Shown: piece by piece, positions 33,549 to 41,909 of the stretch
Layout: each line of letters opens with the position of its first letter
Numbering within the stretch: the first letter of the stretch is position 1
Made by a program: the position numbers and the translations under genes
Assembly: GCF_039535785.1 (NCBI RefSeq)
Contig: NZ_BAAAXV010000008.1
Location: 496,001-560,000, forward strand
Direction of reading: 5' to 3'
Source: Nonomuraea helvata
GTDB lineage: Bacteria > Actinomycetota > Actinomycetes > Streptosporangiales > Streptosporangiaceae
Length of the DNA stretch: 64,000 nucleotides
Notes under the pieces: model-generated
What the model was told of the DNA's origin: nothing
Database searches by the model: none
Seen by the model: the letters and a program-made list of their open reading frames with translations, nothing else

Positions 33549-33690
33549 GATGCAGATCGTCGCGCTGCGCGCGCCCGATGACCAGAGCGCTGGGCCGCCA
33601 CGGCCGTCCGTACGGCGAGCGCCGCGTCAGGCCGGTTTTCTGGAAGATTTCGCTTGCATGATCGGATGATCACCGGGTACGCCTGTCCTC

Positions 33691-35004
33691 ATGCCCGTTA
33701 CAGGCTATGAAGGTTGGTTATTGGCGGGTCGGTACAGACTGCTCGCCGAAGTGGGCCGCGGCGCCATGGGCCGCGTCTGGCGCGCCCATGACGAGCTGCT
33801 GGACCGGCAGGTGGCGGTCAAGGAGCTGCGCATCCCGCACGAGCTGGGGCCGGAGCGCGAGGAGCTGCTCGGGCGCACCCTGCGCGAGGCGCGCCTGACC
33901 GCGCGGCTGAGCCACCCGCGCATCGCCGCCGTGTACGACGTGGTGGTCGCCGACGAGCGGCCGTGGATCGTGCTGCAGTTCGTCCCCGCCCCCAGCCTCG
34001 CCCAGCTGATCGTGGAACGGGGGCCGCTGCCCGTGATCTCGGTCGCCCGGCTCGGGCTCGAGATGCTGGACGCCCTGCGCGCCGCCCACGCCGGCGGCAT
34101 CGTGCACCGGGACATCAAGCCGGCCAACATCCTCATCACCGACGACCGGCACGCCATCCTGACCGACTTCGGGCTCGCCAGCACCCTGGACGACCAGGGG
34201 CGCCGCACCCAGGAGGGCATCGTCGTCGGCACGCCCGCCTACATCGCCCCCGAACGCGCGCGCGGCGGCCCCGCCACGCCGCAGGCCGACCTGTGGTCGC
34301 TGGGCGCCACCTTGTACGCGGCGGTCGAGGGCCGTGCCCCGTTCGGGCTCAGCAGCGAACTGGCCACCCTCTCCGCGGTGCTGACCTCGGCGCCGGAGCC
34401 GTTCGAGCACGCCGGGCCGCTCGCCCCGATCATCACCGGACTGCTGGAGAAGGATCCGGACCGGCGCACGGACGCGGACCGCGCGTACGAGCAACTGTCC
34501 GCGCTGTGCGAGTCGCCGATCCTTCCGGTCTCTGTGGACGCTCCGACCCTTGACGGTGACAGCGGGCGGATCACCGCCTCGTCCGGCGATCGGCCGTTCG
34601 GGAAGGGGACGCCGTTCCGGCAGCGGGCGACCGAGCACTGGCGGCAGGCGGCCGCCGTCGCGGCCCTGATCGTCAGCGTGCTGGCGACGGCGTCGCGGTG
34701 GAGCGGCGATCCGGGCGCGCCCTCTCCGGCGACCGTGGCCCAGCCCACTCCGTCTCCGGCCACGCTCGCGCCGGACACCACGGCGCTCCAGGCTCGCGAA
34801 GTCGTCGCCCGGCGCCATGCCGGCAGGCGTGAACCGGAGCCCGCCCGTACGACACAGTCCGTCTCCACGCAGGCGGCCGGCGCCCCGCACGCACCGGCGA
34901 GGAGGACCAAGACGACCACCGCGAAGAAGGTCAAGACGCCGAAGGCCAAGACCAAGACCGTGAAGGTGAAGAAGGTCAAGGTGAAGAAGCACGGCGCGAA
35001 ATGA
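33691..35004 (+). CDS. serine/threonine protein kinase with lysine-rich tail
   Basis: 437 aa. The kinase domain (about 10-275) is complete: P-loop GRGAMGRVW, VAVKEL Lys, HRDIKPANIL catalytic loop, DFGLA and GTPAYIAPE. A single transmembrane helix lies near 318-333, followed by a Pro/Thr-rich linker. A striking C-terminal run of Lys/Thr/Val (about 400-437, KVKTPKAKTKTVKVKKVK) would lie outside the cell and could bind anionic wall polymers or DNA. Family members phosphorylate cell-wall and division proteins; the target here is unknown. Confidence 0.9.
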   Translation: MPVTGYEGWLLAGRYRLLAEVGRGAMGRVWRAHDELLDRQVAVKELRIPHELGPEREELLGRTLREARLTARLSHPRIAAVYDVVVADERPWIVLQFVPAPSLAQLIVERGPLPVISVARLGLEMLDALRAAHAGGIVHRDIKPANILITDDRHAILTDFGLASTLDDQGRRTQEGIVVGTPAYIAPERARGGPATPQADLWSLGATLYAAVEGRAPFGLSSELATLSAVLTSAPEPFEHAGPLAPIITGLLEKDPDRRTDADRAYEQLSALCESPILPVSVDAPTLDGDSGRITASSGDRPFGKGTPFRQRATEHWRQAAAVAALIVSVLATASRWSGDPGAPSPATVAQPTPSPATLAPDTTALQAREVVARRHAGRREPEPARTTQSVSTQAAGAPHAPARRTKTTTAKKVKTPKAKTKTVKVKKVKVKKHGAK

Positions 35005-35015
35005 CGGTGAAAGAG

Positions 35016-35050
35016 CAGAGGGTCAGGTTCGCTGTGAACCTGACCCTCTG
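35016..35050. terminator. bidirectional terminator
   Basis: CAGAGGGTCAGGTTC (35016-35030) pairs perfectly with GAACCTGACCCTCTG (35036-35050), a 15-bp stem with a 5-nt loop. It lies between the kinase stop and the convergent tRNA-Val. Confidence 0.8.
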
Positions 35051-35054
35051 ATCA

Positions 35055-35129
35055 TGGTGGACGATACTGGGATTGAACCAGTGACCTCTTCCGTGTCAGG
35101 GAAGCGCTCTCCCGCTGAGCTAATCGTCC
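35055..35129 (-). tRNA. tRNA-Val (GAC)
   Basis: 75 nt including encoded CCA. The acceptor GGACGAT/ATCGTCC pairs fully. The anticodon loop is CTGACAC with GAC at the centre, and the T-loop is TTCAATC. The first transcribed gene of the three-tRNA cluster is tRNA-Gly and this one is last, next to the bidirectional terminator. Confidence 0.95.
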
Positions 35130-35130
35130 T

Positions 35131-35204
35131 TGGAGGTGGCGACGGGATTTGAACCCGTGTGGACGGCTTTGCAGGCCGCTGCCTCGCCTCTCGGCCACGC
35201 CACC
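35131..35204 (-). tRNA. tRNA-Cys (GCA)
   Basis: 74 nt with encoded CCA. The acceptor GGTGGCG/CGCCACC pairs perfectly, the anticodon loop is CTGCAAA and the T-arm is GGGTTCAAATCCC. It is one base from tRNA-Val, so both are processed from one transcript. Confidence 0.95.
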
Positions 35205-35219
35205 GAGCCGGAAGCTCCG

Positions 35220-35291
35220 AGCGGAAGACGGGATTCGAACCCGCGACCCTCACCTTGGCAAGGTGATGCTCTACCACTGAGCCACTTCCGC
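35220..35291 (-). tRNA. tRNA-Gly (GCC)
   Basis: 72 nt. The acceptor GCGGAAG/CTTCCGC pairs fully and the anticodon loop is TTGCCAA. The T-arm is GGGTTCGAATCCC. CCA is not encoded (CGG follows the discriminator). Confidence 0.95.
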
Positions 35292-35349
35292 GTGCGCCCC
35301 GCTCACGCCGGGCGACGAGAGAACTCTAGCGAATCCTGGCCCAGTCCCC

Positions 35350-35358
35350 AAACTGAAT
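35350..35358. repeat. target-site duplication, left copy
   Basis: AAACTGAAT directly abuts the GGGTGT end of the ISKra4-type element. The same 9 bp occur at 38519-38527, directly after the other end. Confidence 0.8.
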
Positions 35359-35437
35359 GGGTGTAGCTCTTTCTCAGTGAGTGCCTGAGCTGGGCTTTTG
35401 TGGTCGTGACTGTTTAGTCCGGGAACCGCATTCTACT

Positions 35438-36061
35438 GTGAGTGCAGACGGTGAGGCGGTGGTGACGGTGGGCTCGTTGCTGGAGGAGCTGGCACGGCGT
35501 GAGGCTGTGGCCCGGCAGCGGATCGCGGAGATCCGCGAGCAGATCGCCGCCTTGGAGTCACGGCTGGAGGACGAGCACGATCGGTTGTCACGGCTGGTGA
35601 TCACGCGGGAGACGGTGGAGGAGATCCTGGGCGAGGCGGCCGAGCTGGTCGGTGAGCCCATGGAAACGGCCGAAATCGCAGGCGGGGGCATCGACACGGC
35701 CGGCGCGGTGCCAGCACGGCCGCCGGTGCTCGGTGTGGTGACGGTGCCGCCGTGGCGGCCGGGCATGAAGGCGGCGGTGCTGCCGCGCGCGTACCGGGAC
35801 GCGGTGGAGATCATGGTCGATGCCGGCCGGGCGATGCGGGCCGGGCAGATCGCGGTGGCGATGGGGCTGCCGGATGTGGCCGCCAAGCGGGAAGGGCTGC
35901 GCTCGAAGCTGAAGCGGCTGGTGGAACGCGGCTGGGCACGGGAAGAAGGGCCGGGGTTGTTCATGGTGACCGAGCCGGTGACGCGTGAGATGTCCGCGCG
36001 GGGCAACGGAGGGTCACGGGACGGCATCGCGTCGTCATCTGCTTCGTCACCGGGCGGGTGA
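35438..36061 (+). CDS. IS accessory protein with coiled coil and HTH-like C-terminus
   Basis: 207 aa from GTG 35438; earlier in-frame GTGs lie inside the terminal repeat. The N-terminal half is a coiled coil (ELARREAVARQRIAEIREQI). The C-terminal half (AMRAGQIAVAMGLPD, then a short basic helix and wing) looks like a winged helix. It lies upstream of the transposase on the same strand, 70 bp apart, wholly inside the IS. It may help bind the ends or regulate transposition. Confidence 0.65.
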   Translation: MSADGEAVVTVGSLLEELARREAVARQRIAEIREQIAALESRLEDEHDRLSRLVITRETVEEILGEAAELVGEPMETAEIAGGGIDTAGAVPARPPVLGVVTVPPWRPGMKAAVLPRAYRDAVEIMVDAGRAMRAGQIAVAMGLPDVAAKREGLRSKLKRLVERGWAREEGPGLFMVTEPVTREMSARGNGGSRDGIASSSASSPGG

Positions 36062-36131
36062 TTGCGGCAGGGCTCTTCCGCCGTCAGGTTCAAAGGTGCC
36101 AACCACATGTCCCCGGCGAGAGAAGAGCCCT

Positions 36132-37688
36132 ATGCAGGCACCGTACGACGCCGGCCTGGCCGCTGACGTCTTTGCGGAGGCGAAGAACACCTTCAACTGG
36201 CTCATCGGACAGCTCACCGATCCGGCGTCCGGCCTGCTGACCCATGACCGGCTGGAAGAGACGATCGTCGAGCAGGGCCGTGAGCTGCAACGCCAGCTGC
36301 TGCAAGCACACCTTGATCTGCGGGCGCTGCGCGAGTGGCAGCAGGCGCATCACGCCCGCCAGGACACGGCCGCAGGAGCATCCACACCGGTGGTGGGGCC
36401 CGACGGCGTGCCGCGGCCACGGCTGGAGACCGGGCATCACCGCCTGCTGGCCACGATGGTCGGGACGGTGACCGTCACCCGGTGCGCCTGGCGCGCCCCC
36501 GGCGTGCGCAACCTCTATCCGGCCGACGCCGCCTTGTCACTGCCGGCGGTGCGGCACTCGGCCGGGCTGGCCAAACTAGCAGTCATCGAGACGGTGCGCG
36601 GCTCGTTCGACGCCGCGCACGCCGCGCTCGTCGCGCGCTGCGGCAACGTGATCGGCAAACGGCAGATCGAGCAGGCGATCGTGCAGGCCGCGGTCGATGT
36701 CGACGCCTTCTACGCCGCGCGGACGCCGCTGCCGTGCACCGCCTGCACGGTGCTGGCGATCAGCGTGGACGGCAAAGGCATCGCCATGCGCCCCGAGGCG
36801 CTGCGGCCCGCAACCGCCAAGGCCGCCGCCCGCGCCCGAGCCACGTTCCGGACGCGGCTGGCGGCCGGGGAGAAACCGGCGCGCAAACGGATGGCGACGC
36901 TAGGGGTGGTCTACGACGCCGAACCGGCGCCGCGGCGGCCGCACGATGTGATCGCCGTCCCGGGCGGGCGATCCAGCCGGCGCCTGCCACGGGCCCGGCC
37001 GAACGCGACGCGCAAGTGGCTGTGCGGCTCGGTCATCACCGGCCCCGGCCCTGTGATCGCCAAGGTGTTCGACCATGCCGAGGCCCGTGATCCCGCGCAC
37101 GCCCGTCCCTGGGTCGTGCTCGTCGACGGGGCCCGCCACCAGCTCGACCTGATCATCGCCGAAGCCGCCCGGCGCCGCATCCGCGTCCACATCGTGATCG
37201 ATTTCGTGCACGTGCTGGAGAAGTTATGGGCTGCTGCATGGAGTTTGCACCCGCCCGCGGCGCCGGCCGCGGAGGACTGGGTCGCCGGTCACGCTCTGGC
37301 CCTGCTGGCCGGGCACACCGGCCACGTCATCACCGCGCTATCCGGCCAGGCCACTACCACGGCCGCCCACCGCCGCGACGGCATCGACGCGTGCATCCGC
37401 TACCTCACCAACAACCTCGAGTATCTGCGCTATGACCAGGCGCTAGAGGCGGGATGGCCGATCGCGACCGGCGTGATCGAAGGCGCTTGCTGCCATCTGA
37501 TCGCCGACAGATTCGACCTCGCCGGAGCACGCTGGGGCCTGGCCGGAGCCGAGGCCATCCTCAAACTCAGAGCCATCATCAGCAACGGCGACCTCGACGC
37601 CTACTGGACCTACCACCTCGACCGCGAACACCACCGCACTCATTCCACCCATCACCAGGGGAATACGCACTCACCACTTGATCGCTAG
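36132..37688 (+). CDS. ISKra4 family transposase
   Basis: 518 aa from ATG 36132. The catalytic-region landmarks of the family are clear: AISVDGKGIAMRPEALR, VVLVDGARHQLDLI, IDFVHVLEKLWAAAWSLHP and, near the C-terminus, GVIEGACCHLIADRFDLAGA. The DDE-type acidic residues fall in these blocks. The frame is intact with no stop, so the enzyme is probably functional. Confidence 0.9.
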   Translation: MQAPYDAGLAADVFAEAKNTFNWLIGQLTDPASGLLTHDRLEETIVEQGRELQRQLLQAHLDLRALREWQQAHHARQDTAAGASTPVVGPDGVPRPRLETGHHRLLATMVGTVTVTRCAWRAPGVRNLYPADAALSLPAVRHSAGLAKLAVIETVRGSFDAAHAALVARCGNVIGKRQIEQAIVQAAVDVDAFYAARTPLPCTACTVLAISVDGKGIAMRPEALRPATAKAAARARATFRTRLAAGEKPARKRMATLGVVYDAEPAPRRPHDVIAVPGGRSSRRLPRARPNATRKWLCGSVITGPGPVIAKVFDHAEARDPAHARPWVVLVDGARHQLDLIIAEAARRRIRVHIVIDFVHVLEKLWAAAWSLHPPAAPAAEDWVAGHALALLAGHTGHVITALSGQATTTAAHRRDGIDACIRYLTNNLEYLRYDQALEAGWPIATGVIEGACCHLIADRFDLAGARWGLAGAEAILKLRAIISNGDLDAYWTYHLDREHHRTHSTHHQGNTHSPLDR

Positions 37689-37699
37689 GTCGGTGAGAT

Positions 37700-38422
37700 C
37701 TAGCTACACCCATCTCGAAGCCGCGCAGAGAAGCGTTCTCTGAGCGGCTCGTAGTCGTGCTCGGGGAACAAGAGTGGTAATGCGTCGAGCATGCCCTCAA
37801 TTCGACCGCACACGCGCTTGAACTCCTCATTTCCCAGCGGTGCCCAGGTGAACAAGAACTGCCAGCCGAAGGCGCCCTTGGTCAGCTGAAGCATCTCCAG
37901 GTACTCGCGATAGCCAACGCCCATCTTCCAGGCGCCATAGCGTGGGGTGGCCACCCACCAGATCTCGGGTTCTCCTCTACCCGGGAGCGCCCGTAGTGCG
38001 GCATAGTGGCCTGTCCCGGTGATGGGGTGCTCGTCGATGATACGCAGCTCCGATGATGGAAACCGCTCGTCGCCTTCGACCGAAGAAATCCACGTCAGAT
38101 CGGCCGGGCTAACCGCCCGCGCGATGTGGGTCAAATAGAACTCACCGTCGACGTTCGCCTCCGCGGCGCCCCACTGCCGCCCCAGCTCTTGGAAGCGTAG
38201 ATAACATTGCTCCAATCCAGCGGGCGCCTCGATCTCCCGGGAACCCACCAAAGCCTCCCACGAGGCGACAGCGTCAGCAAAGCTTGTATCGACCTGCCCT
38301 TCGAGGCCGTAAGAGATCTCGATTCCGGGATGGTTGTCCAGGCCGTTGCAGACCTTACGCCATCCGGCCTCGTACGCCGTCAGTTCCGCCATCACGTATC
38401 GTTCCACCGCCCAAATGATCAT
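37700..38422 (-). CDS. passenger gene of the IS, unknown (weakly SUKH/SMI1-like)
   Basis: 240 aa from ATG 38422, or 230 aa from ATG 38392. It lies inside the outer inverted repeats, opposite to the transposase. The segment GTGHYAALRALPGRGEPEIW and the later YREYLEMLQLTKGAFGWQFL vaguely resemble SMI1/KNR4 (SUKH) proteins, many of which are toxin immunities. The match is by eye and weak. Its stop lies 2 bp before the inner copy of the IS right end. Confidence 0.6.
   Translation of the reverse strand: MIIWAVERYVMAELTAYEAGWRKVCNGLDNHPGIEISYGLEGQVDTSFADAVASWEALVGSREIEAPAGLEQCYLRFQELGRQWGAAEANVDGEFYLTHIARAVSPADLTWISSVEGDERFPSSELRIIDEHPITGTGHYAALRALPGRGEPEIWWVATPRYGAWKMGVGYREYLEMLQLTKGAFGWQFLFTWAPLGNEEFKRVCGRIEGMLDALPLLFPEHDYEPLRERFSARLRDGCS
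37702..37711. repeat. inner copy of the IS terminal repeat
   Basis: AGCTACACCC is the exact complement of the left end GGGTGTAGCT, with partial similarity continuing inward. It suggests that a shorter element (35359-37711) once ended here. Confidence 0.6.
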
Positions 38423-38518
38423 CCGTCTGGCAGAAAGAATACGGGGGCGACAACAACCACGGCTGCCTAGTCAACGCCTTTCCCCAGCTCAATCACTCCC
38501 TCAGAACGAGCCACACCC

Positions 38519-38527
38519 AAACTGAAT
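38519..38527. repeat. target-site duplication, right copy
   Basis: AAACTGAAT immediately follows the right terminal repeat and matches 35350-35358. It ends 3 bp before the SDR gene stop codon. Confidence 0.8.
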
Positions 38528-38530
38528 AGG

Positions 38531-39256
38531 TCACGTGTGGCCGCCGTTGACGGAGATGCGCTGGCCGGTGACGAACTCGCCGCCCTCCGAGGCGAGGAAC
38601 GAGACCGTGGCCGCCACGTCCTCGGGCGTGCCCATCCGGCCCAGGGGTACCTCCGCGAGATAGCCGCTCTCGTCGAGGCCCGCGTGCCGCTCCACCGGGA
38701 TCCAGCCGGGGGCGACGATGTTGGCCGTGATGCCGTGCGGGCCCAGCTCCCGCGCCCAGGTGAGGGTCATGGCGTGCTGGGCGCCCTTCGCCGCGATGTA
38801 GGCGGACATGCCCGGCAGGTTGCGGTCGACGACGTCGGAGCCGATCTGGATGACGCGGCCGCCGCGGCGCTCCCGCATGCCCGGCAGCACCGCCTGCACC
38901 AGCAGCGTCGGGCTCTTGACGAAGAACGTGAGCTGGTCGAGGTGCGACTGCCAGGTGAGCTCCTCCAGCGGGATGGAGGGCTGCGGGCCCGTCGCGTTGA
39001 CCACCAGCACGTGCACCGGGCCGAGGCGGCCGGTGATGCGGGCGACCAGGCCGGCCACCTCGGACTCGTCCGTGACGTCGGCGGCGAACGCCTCCGCGGC
39101 GCCGCCCGCGTCCCGGATCGCGGCCACGACCTGCTCCGCTCCGGCGGCGTCCGAACGGTAGTTGACCGCGACGGCCAGGCCGTCGGCGGCCAGCCTGTGC
39201 GCGATCACGGCTCCCAGGCCGCGCGACGCGCCGGTGACGAGGGCGACTGCTGTCAT
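38531..39256 (-). CDS. short-chain dehydrogenase/reductase
   Basis: 241 aa. It is a classical SDR: TGASRGLGAVIA for NADP(H), NATG-type strand VLVVNATGP, and the catalytic Ser in IQIGSDVV with Y-x3-K in SAYIAAKGA, then the FabG-like tail FVTGQRISVNGG. The ketone substrate is unknown. The IS inserted just past its stop and left the gene intact. Confidence 0.9.
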   Translation of the reverse strand: MTAVALVTGASRGLGAVIAHRLAADGLAVAVNYRSDAAGAEQVVAAIRDAGGAAEAFAADVTDESEVAGLVARITGRLGPVHVLVVNATGPQPSIPLEELTWQSHLDQLTFFVKSPTLLVQAVLPGMRERRGGRVIQIGSDVVDRNLPGMSAYIAAKGAQHAMTLTWARELGPHGITANIVAPGWIPVERHAGLDESGYLAEVPLGRMGTPEDVAATVSFLASEGGEFVTGQRISVNGGHT

Positions 39257-39274
39257 GAGCCCCCACTCTAGGCG

Positions 39275-40474
39275 CTAGCGGCGGACCTGGAGCTCCGCGG
39301 GATGCGGCCCCTCCGTCTCCAGGAGATACTCCTGGCCGGAGACGGCGCGGTTGCGGTCGACGACCTGCTCCGAGGGCGCCCTGTCGCCGCCCATGAGCGC
39401 GTCCTGCGCCTTGCGGAAGCGCTCGTGCGCCTCCCGCGTGTACCCCGGCCCCACGGTCGTGTAGTCGCTCTGCGCGGCGATCAGCTCGCGCAGGTACGCC
39501 TTGTTCGGCTCGAACGTCACCGGCGGCGGGCAGGCCGGGGCCAGCACCTGGTCGGGATCGCGATCGTCGAACCGCTTGAACAGCTCGGCCGCCAGCCGCA
39601 GGTGCTCCAGCTCCATGCCGAGGTGCAGCTCCCAGATGGTGCGCACCCTGGGATGCGCCTCGGTCTGCGCGAACGAGTAGTACATGTAGCACTCGTTGTA
39701 CTCGTGGTTGAGCAGCCGTTCCCACCAGCTCTGGCCCGGATCGACGAGCGACTCGTAGTGCGTGACGTGCCCCTCCTCGATCATGGCGATCTCCTGGTAG
39801 AGCCCGCGGGCGGCCGGCTTCAGGAGCATGGGGCCGGCGGTCATGTAGAAGTTCATGGCCTGCTGCTCGACCGCCGTGACCATGAGCGTGTGCAGGCGCG
39901 ACAGCGGCTCCGTCGACCTCCTCTGGTACGGCTCCCGCACGTTGTCCATCGGGTCCCTGTGCTGCAGGTACGTCGGCCGCCCCGGCATCACCTCGGTCAG
40001 TCGGTCCACGACCTTCTCCGCCCTGCGGTGCTCGGCCGTCTCGTACAGGTTCGCGAACCGGTACAGATGATCGACGTGCTCCAGCACGCCGAACTCGTAC
40101 GCCTGCCTCAGATACCCGTCCGCCTCCATCCGCGCCACCCAGGCCGTCAGCTCGACCGCCGCCTGCTCGTAGGCGAGCGTGGTCTCCAGCACCGACGAGA
40201 CCCCCGGCAGCAGCCAGTTGACCACCTTCTGCTGCTGCGCCTCGATGTAACGCACCCGCGCCAGCTGCCGCCTGATCTCGGTGTCAGGGCAGTGGCGGGC
40301 GAGACGGTGGCTGAAGACGATCGCGTCCGTCTCGATGCCGTTCATGGTGATGATCCGGCACCTGGTGTACGGGTCGGCGTGGTCGGGATCGATGGGCTCG
40401 ACGTTCAGCTCGCGCCAGCCGCGCACCTGGTCGTCCAGCGGGACACCCCGCTCCTGCAGTGGGTCGAAGGCCAT
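39275..40474 (-). CDS. ferritin-like diiron-fold protein
   Basis: 399 aa. Several helices carry carboxylate/His pairs of the ferritin-like type: YEFGVLEHVDHLYRFANLYE, EIAMIEEGHVTHYES and LHLGMELEHLRLA, with ExxH motifs in the last two. No transport signal is seen. Comparable proteins are annotated only as ferritin-like; an oxidase or iron role is an inference. It is divergent from a hemerythrin gene across 110 bp. Confidence 0.72.
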   Translation of the reverse strand: MAFDPLQERGVPLDDQVRGWRELNVEPIDPDHADPYTRCRIITMNGIETDAIVFSHRLARHCPDTEIRRQLARVRYIEAQQQKVVNWLLPGVSSVLETTLAYEQAAVELTAWVARMEADGYLRQAYEFGVLEHVDHLYRFANLYETAEHRRAEKVVDRLTEVMPGRPTYLQHRDPMDNVREPYQRRSTEPLSRLHTLMVTAVEQQAMNFYMTAGPMLLKPAARGLYQEIAMIEEGHVTHYESLVDPGQSWWERLLNHEYNECYMYYSFAQTEAHPRVRTIWELHLGMELEHLRLAAELFKRFDDRDPDQVLAPACPPPVTFEPNKAYLRELIAAQSDYTTVGPGYTREAHERFRKAQDALMGGDRAPSEQVVDRNRAVSGQEYLLETEGPHPAELQVRR

Positions 40475-40584
40475 GTGGCTGCGCTACCCGGGGCACCATC
40501 GGGCAAGCTCCGCGTTCGGTCCTCGAACGGCCCGCGTTCGGTAAGGAGGCGCGTGTCGGGGGAGGGGCCGGGTAGGGCGCGGAC

Positions 40585-41139
40585 GTGGGTGAACAAGATG
40601 TCATCGATTTGCTGGTGGCCCAGCACGGCCAGATCAGGGACCTGTTCGACGAGGTCGAGCAGGCGCCTCCGGACAAGCTGGAGGAGGCGTTCGACCGGCT
40701 GACGCGGATGCTGTCCGTGCATGAGACGGCCGAGGAGGAGATCGTCCACCCGTACGCGCGCAGGAAGCTGGACAACGGCCAGGGCGTGGTGGGCGACCGT
40801 CTGACCGAGGAGAACCGCGCCAAGCAGCTCCTCCTCGAGCTCCACAAGGGCGGCGTGGACCATCCGCAGTTCTGGGAGCGCCTCGGGGAGCTGCGTACCG
40901 CCGTGACCATGCACGCCCGCAGCGAGGAGCGGTACGAGTTCGCCAAGCTGCGCGCGAACACCTCCACCGTCGAGCGGCGGGCCATGGCGGCCGCGGTGCG
41001 GGCGGCCGAGAGCCTCGCGCCGCTGCGCCCGCACCCCGGCACGGAGAGCGCCACCAAGAACATGCTGATGGGCACGCCGATCGCGCTGATGGAGCGGGCC
41101 CGGGAGATGATCCGCAAGGGGCTCGGCAAGCACACCTGA
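40585..41139 (+). CDS. hemerythrin-domain (HHE) protein
   Basis: 184 aa. The first 120 residues follow the HHE pattern: AQHGQIRDLFDEVE, LSVHETAEEEIVHPYAR and TMHARSEERYEFAKL, giving the His/Glu ligands for a diiron site that binds O2 or NO. The C-terminal about 60 residues are a helical extension. Its divergent neighbour is a ferritin-like protein, so a shared iron or redox stress role is plausible. Confidence 0.87.
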   Translation: MGEQDVIDLLVAQHGQIRDLFDEVEQAPPDKLEEAFDRLTRMLSVHETAEEEIVHPYARRKLDNGQGVVGDRLTEENRAKQLLLELHKGGVDHPQFWERLGELRTAVTMHARSEERYEFAKLRANTSTVERRAMAAAVRAAESLAPLRPHPGTESATKNMLMGTPIALMERAREMIRKGLGKHT

Positions 41140-41183
41140 CGCTTCGTCGCAGGACGAAATGTCCAGGTACTAGCGTCGTAGGC

Positions 41184-41891
41184 ATGGAGTACATCGCTCG
41201 TGACGCCGACATAGCGCCCGTCGCCGCGCTCATCGCGGACCCGACCAGGGCGGCCATGCTGACCGCCCTGCTCGACGGGCGGGCGCTGGCGGCGGGGGAG
41301 CTGGCCCGGGTGGCCGGGGTGAGCGCCGCCACCGCCAGCGCCCACCTGTCCAGGCTGCTCGACGGCCGGCTGGTCGACGTCGTGCGCCAGGGCCGCCACC
41401 GCTACTACCGCCTGGCCGGGCACGATGTGGCCGAGGTGCTGGAGGTGCTGGCCAGGGTCAGCGCCCGCCCGCCCGTGCGGTCGCTGCGCCAGTCCCGGCA
41501 GGCCAGGCTGCTGGAGGAGGCCCGCACCTGCTACGACCACCTCGCGGGACGGGCCGGCGTGAGCCTGCTCGACCAGCTCAGGGACGGCGGTTACTACGCG
41601 GCGCAGGACCTGACCGACGAGGGCGAGCGGCTGCTGGGCGGCCTCGGCGTGGACGTGGCCGGCGCGCGGCGGTCGAGGAGGCGTTTCGCGCCCGAGTGCC
41701 TGGACTGGACCGAGCGCAGGTCGCATCTCGGCGGCGCGCTGGGTGCGGCGATCACGGGGGTGCTGCTCGAGCGGGACTGGTACCGGCGCGGGAAGGTGCC
41801 GAGGGCGGTGGTCCTCACCGACGAGGGCAGGGAGGGGCTGTCCGCGCTGTTCTCACGTAAGGAGCTAACATCGGGTACGCCGGTTACCTAG
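41184..41891 (+). CDS. ArsR-family winged-helix regulator
   Basis: 235 aa. The N-terminal wHTH (about 10-90) reads LIADPTRAAMLTALLDGR, GELARVAGVSAATASAHLSR and the wing RHRYYRL. A longer C-terminal region (about 100-235) has EARTCYDHLAGRAGV and RRFAPECLDW with two cysteines, perhaps a ligand or metal sensor. It ends 18 bp before hutH on the same strand, so it probably regulates histidine catabolism or is co-transcribed with it. Confidence 0.85.
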   Translation: MEYIARDADIAPVAALIADPTRAAMLTALLDGRALAAGELARVAGVSAATASAHLSRLLDGRLVDVVRQGRHRYYRLAGHDVAEVLEVLARVSARPPVRSLRQSRQARLLEEARTCYDHLAGRAGVSLLDQLRDGGYYAAQDLTDEGERLLGGLGVDVAGARRSRRRFAPECLDWTERRSHLGGALGAAITGVLLERDWYRRGKVPRAVVLTDEGREGLSALFSRKELTSGTPVT

Positions 41892-41909
41892 CAGCGAGAG
41901 AGACGCACC

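Larger units (their letters stand above)
35359..38518. mobile_element. ISKra4-family insertion sequence carrying a passenger gene
   Basis: 3160 bp. The ends are inverted repeats: starting GGGTGTAGCTC at 35359 and, on the other strand, GGGTGTGGCTC from 38518. They match at about 30 of the first 36 positions. A 9-bp direct repeat AAACTGAAT flanks it exactly. Inside are an accessory ORF, the transposase and an oppositely oriented gene of unknown function. A second, inner right-end-like sequence is at 37702-37711. The element sits between the tRNA cluster and the SDR stop codon, and appears intact. Confidence 0.82.

Noticed and set aside
34900..35000. Lysine-rich repeat considered as a histone-like nucleoid protein gene
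   Set aside because: It is in frame with, and part of, the kinase CDS; no separate start or SD.
35023..35277. 84-codon minus-strand ORF over the tRNA cluster
   Set aside because: It is the translation of tRNA-Val, tRNA-Cys and tRNA-Gly sequences; tRNAs explain it fully.
35359..37711. Short version of the ISKra4 element as the unit that inserted
   Set aside because: The inner end has only a short match and no target duplication next to it, whereas the outer end has about 36 bp of inverted repeat and an exact 9-bp duplication.
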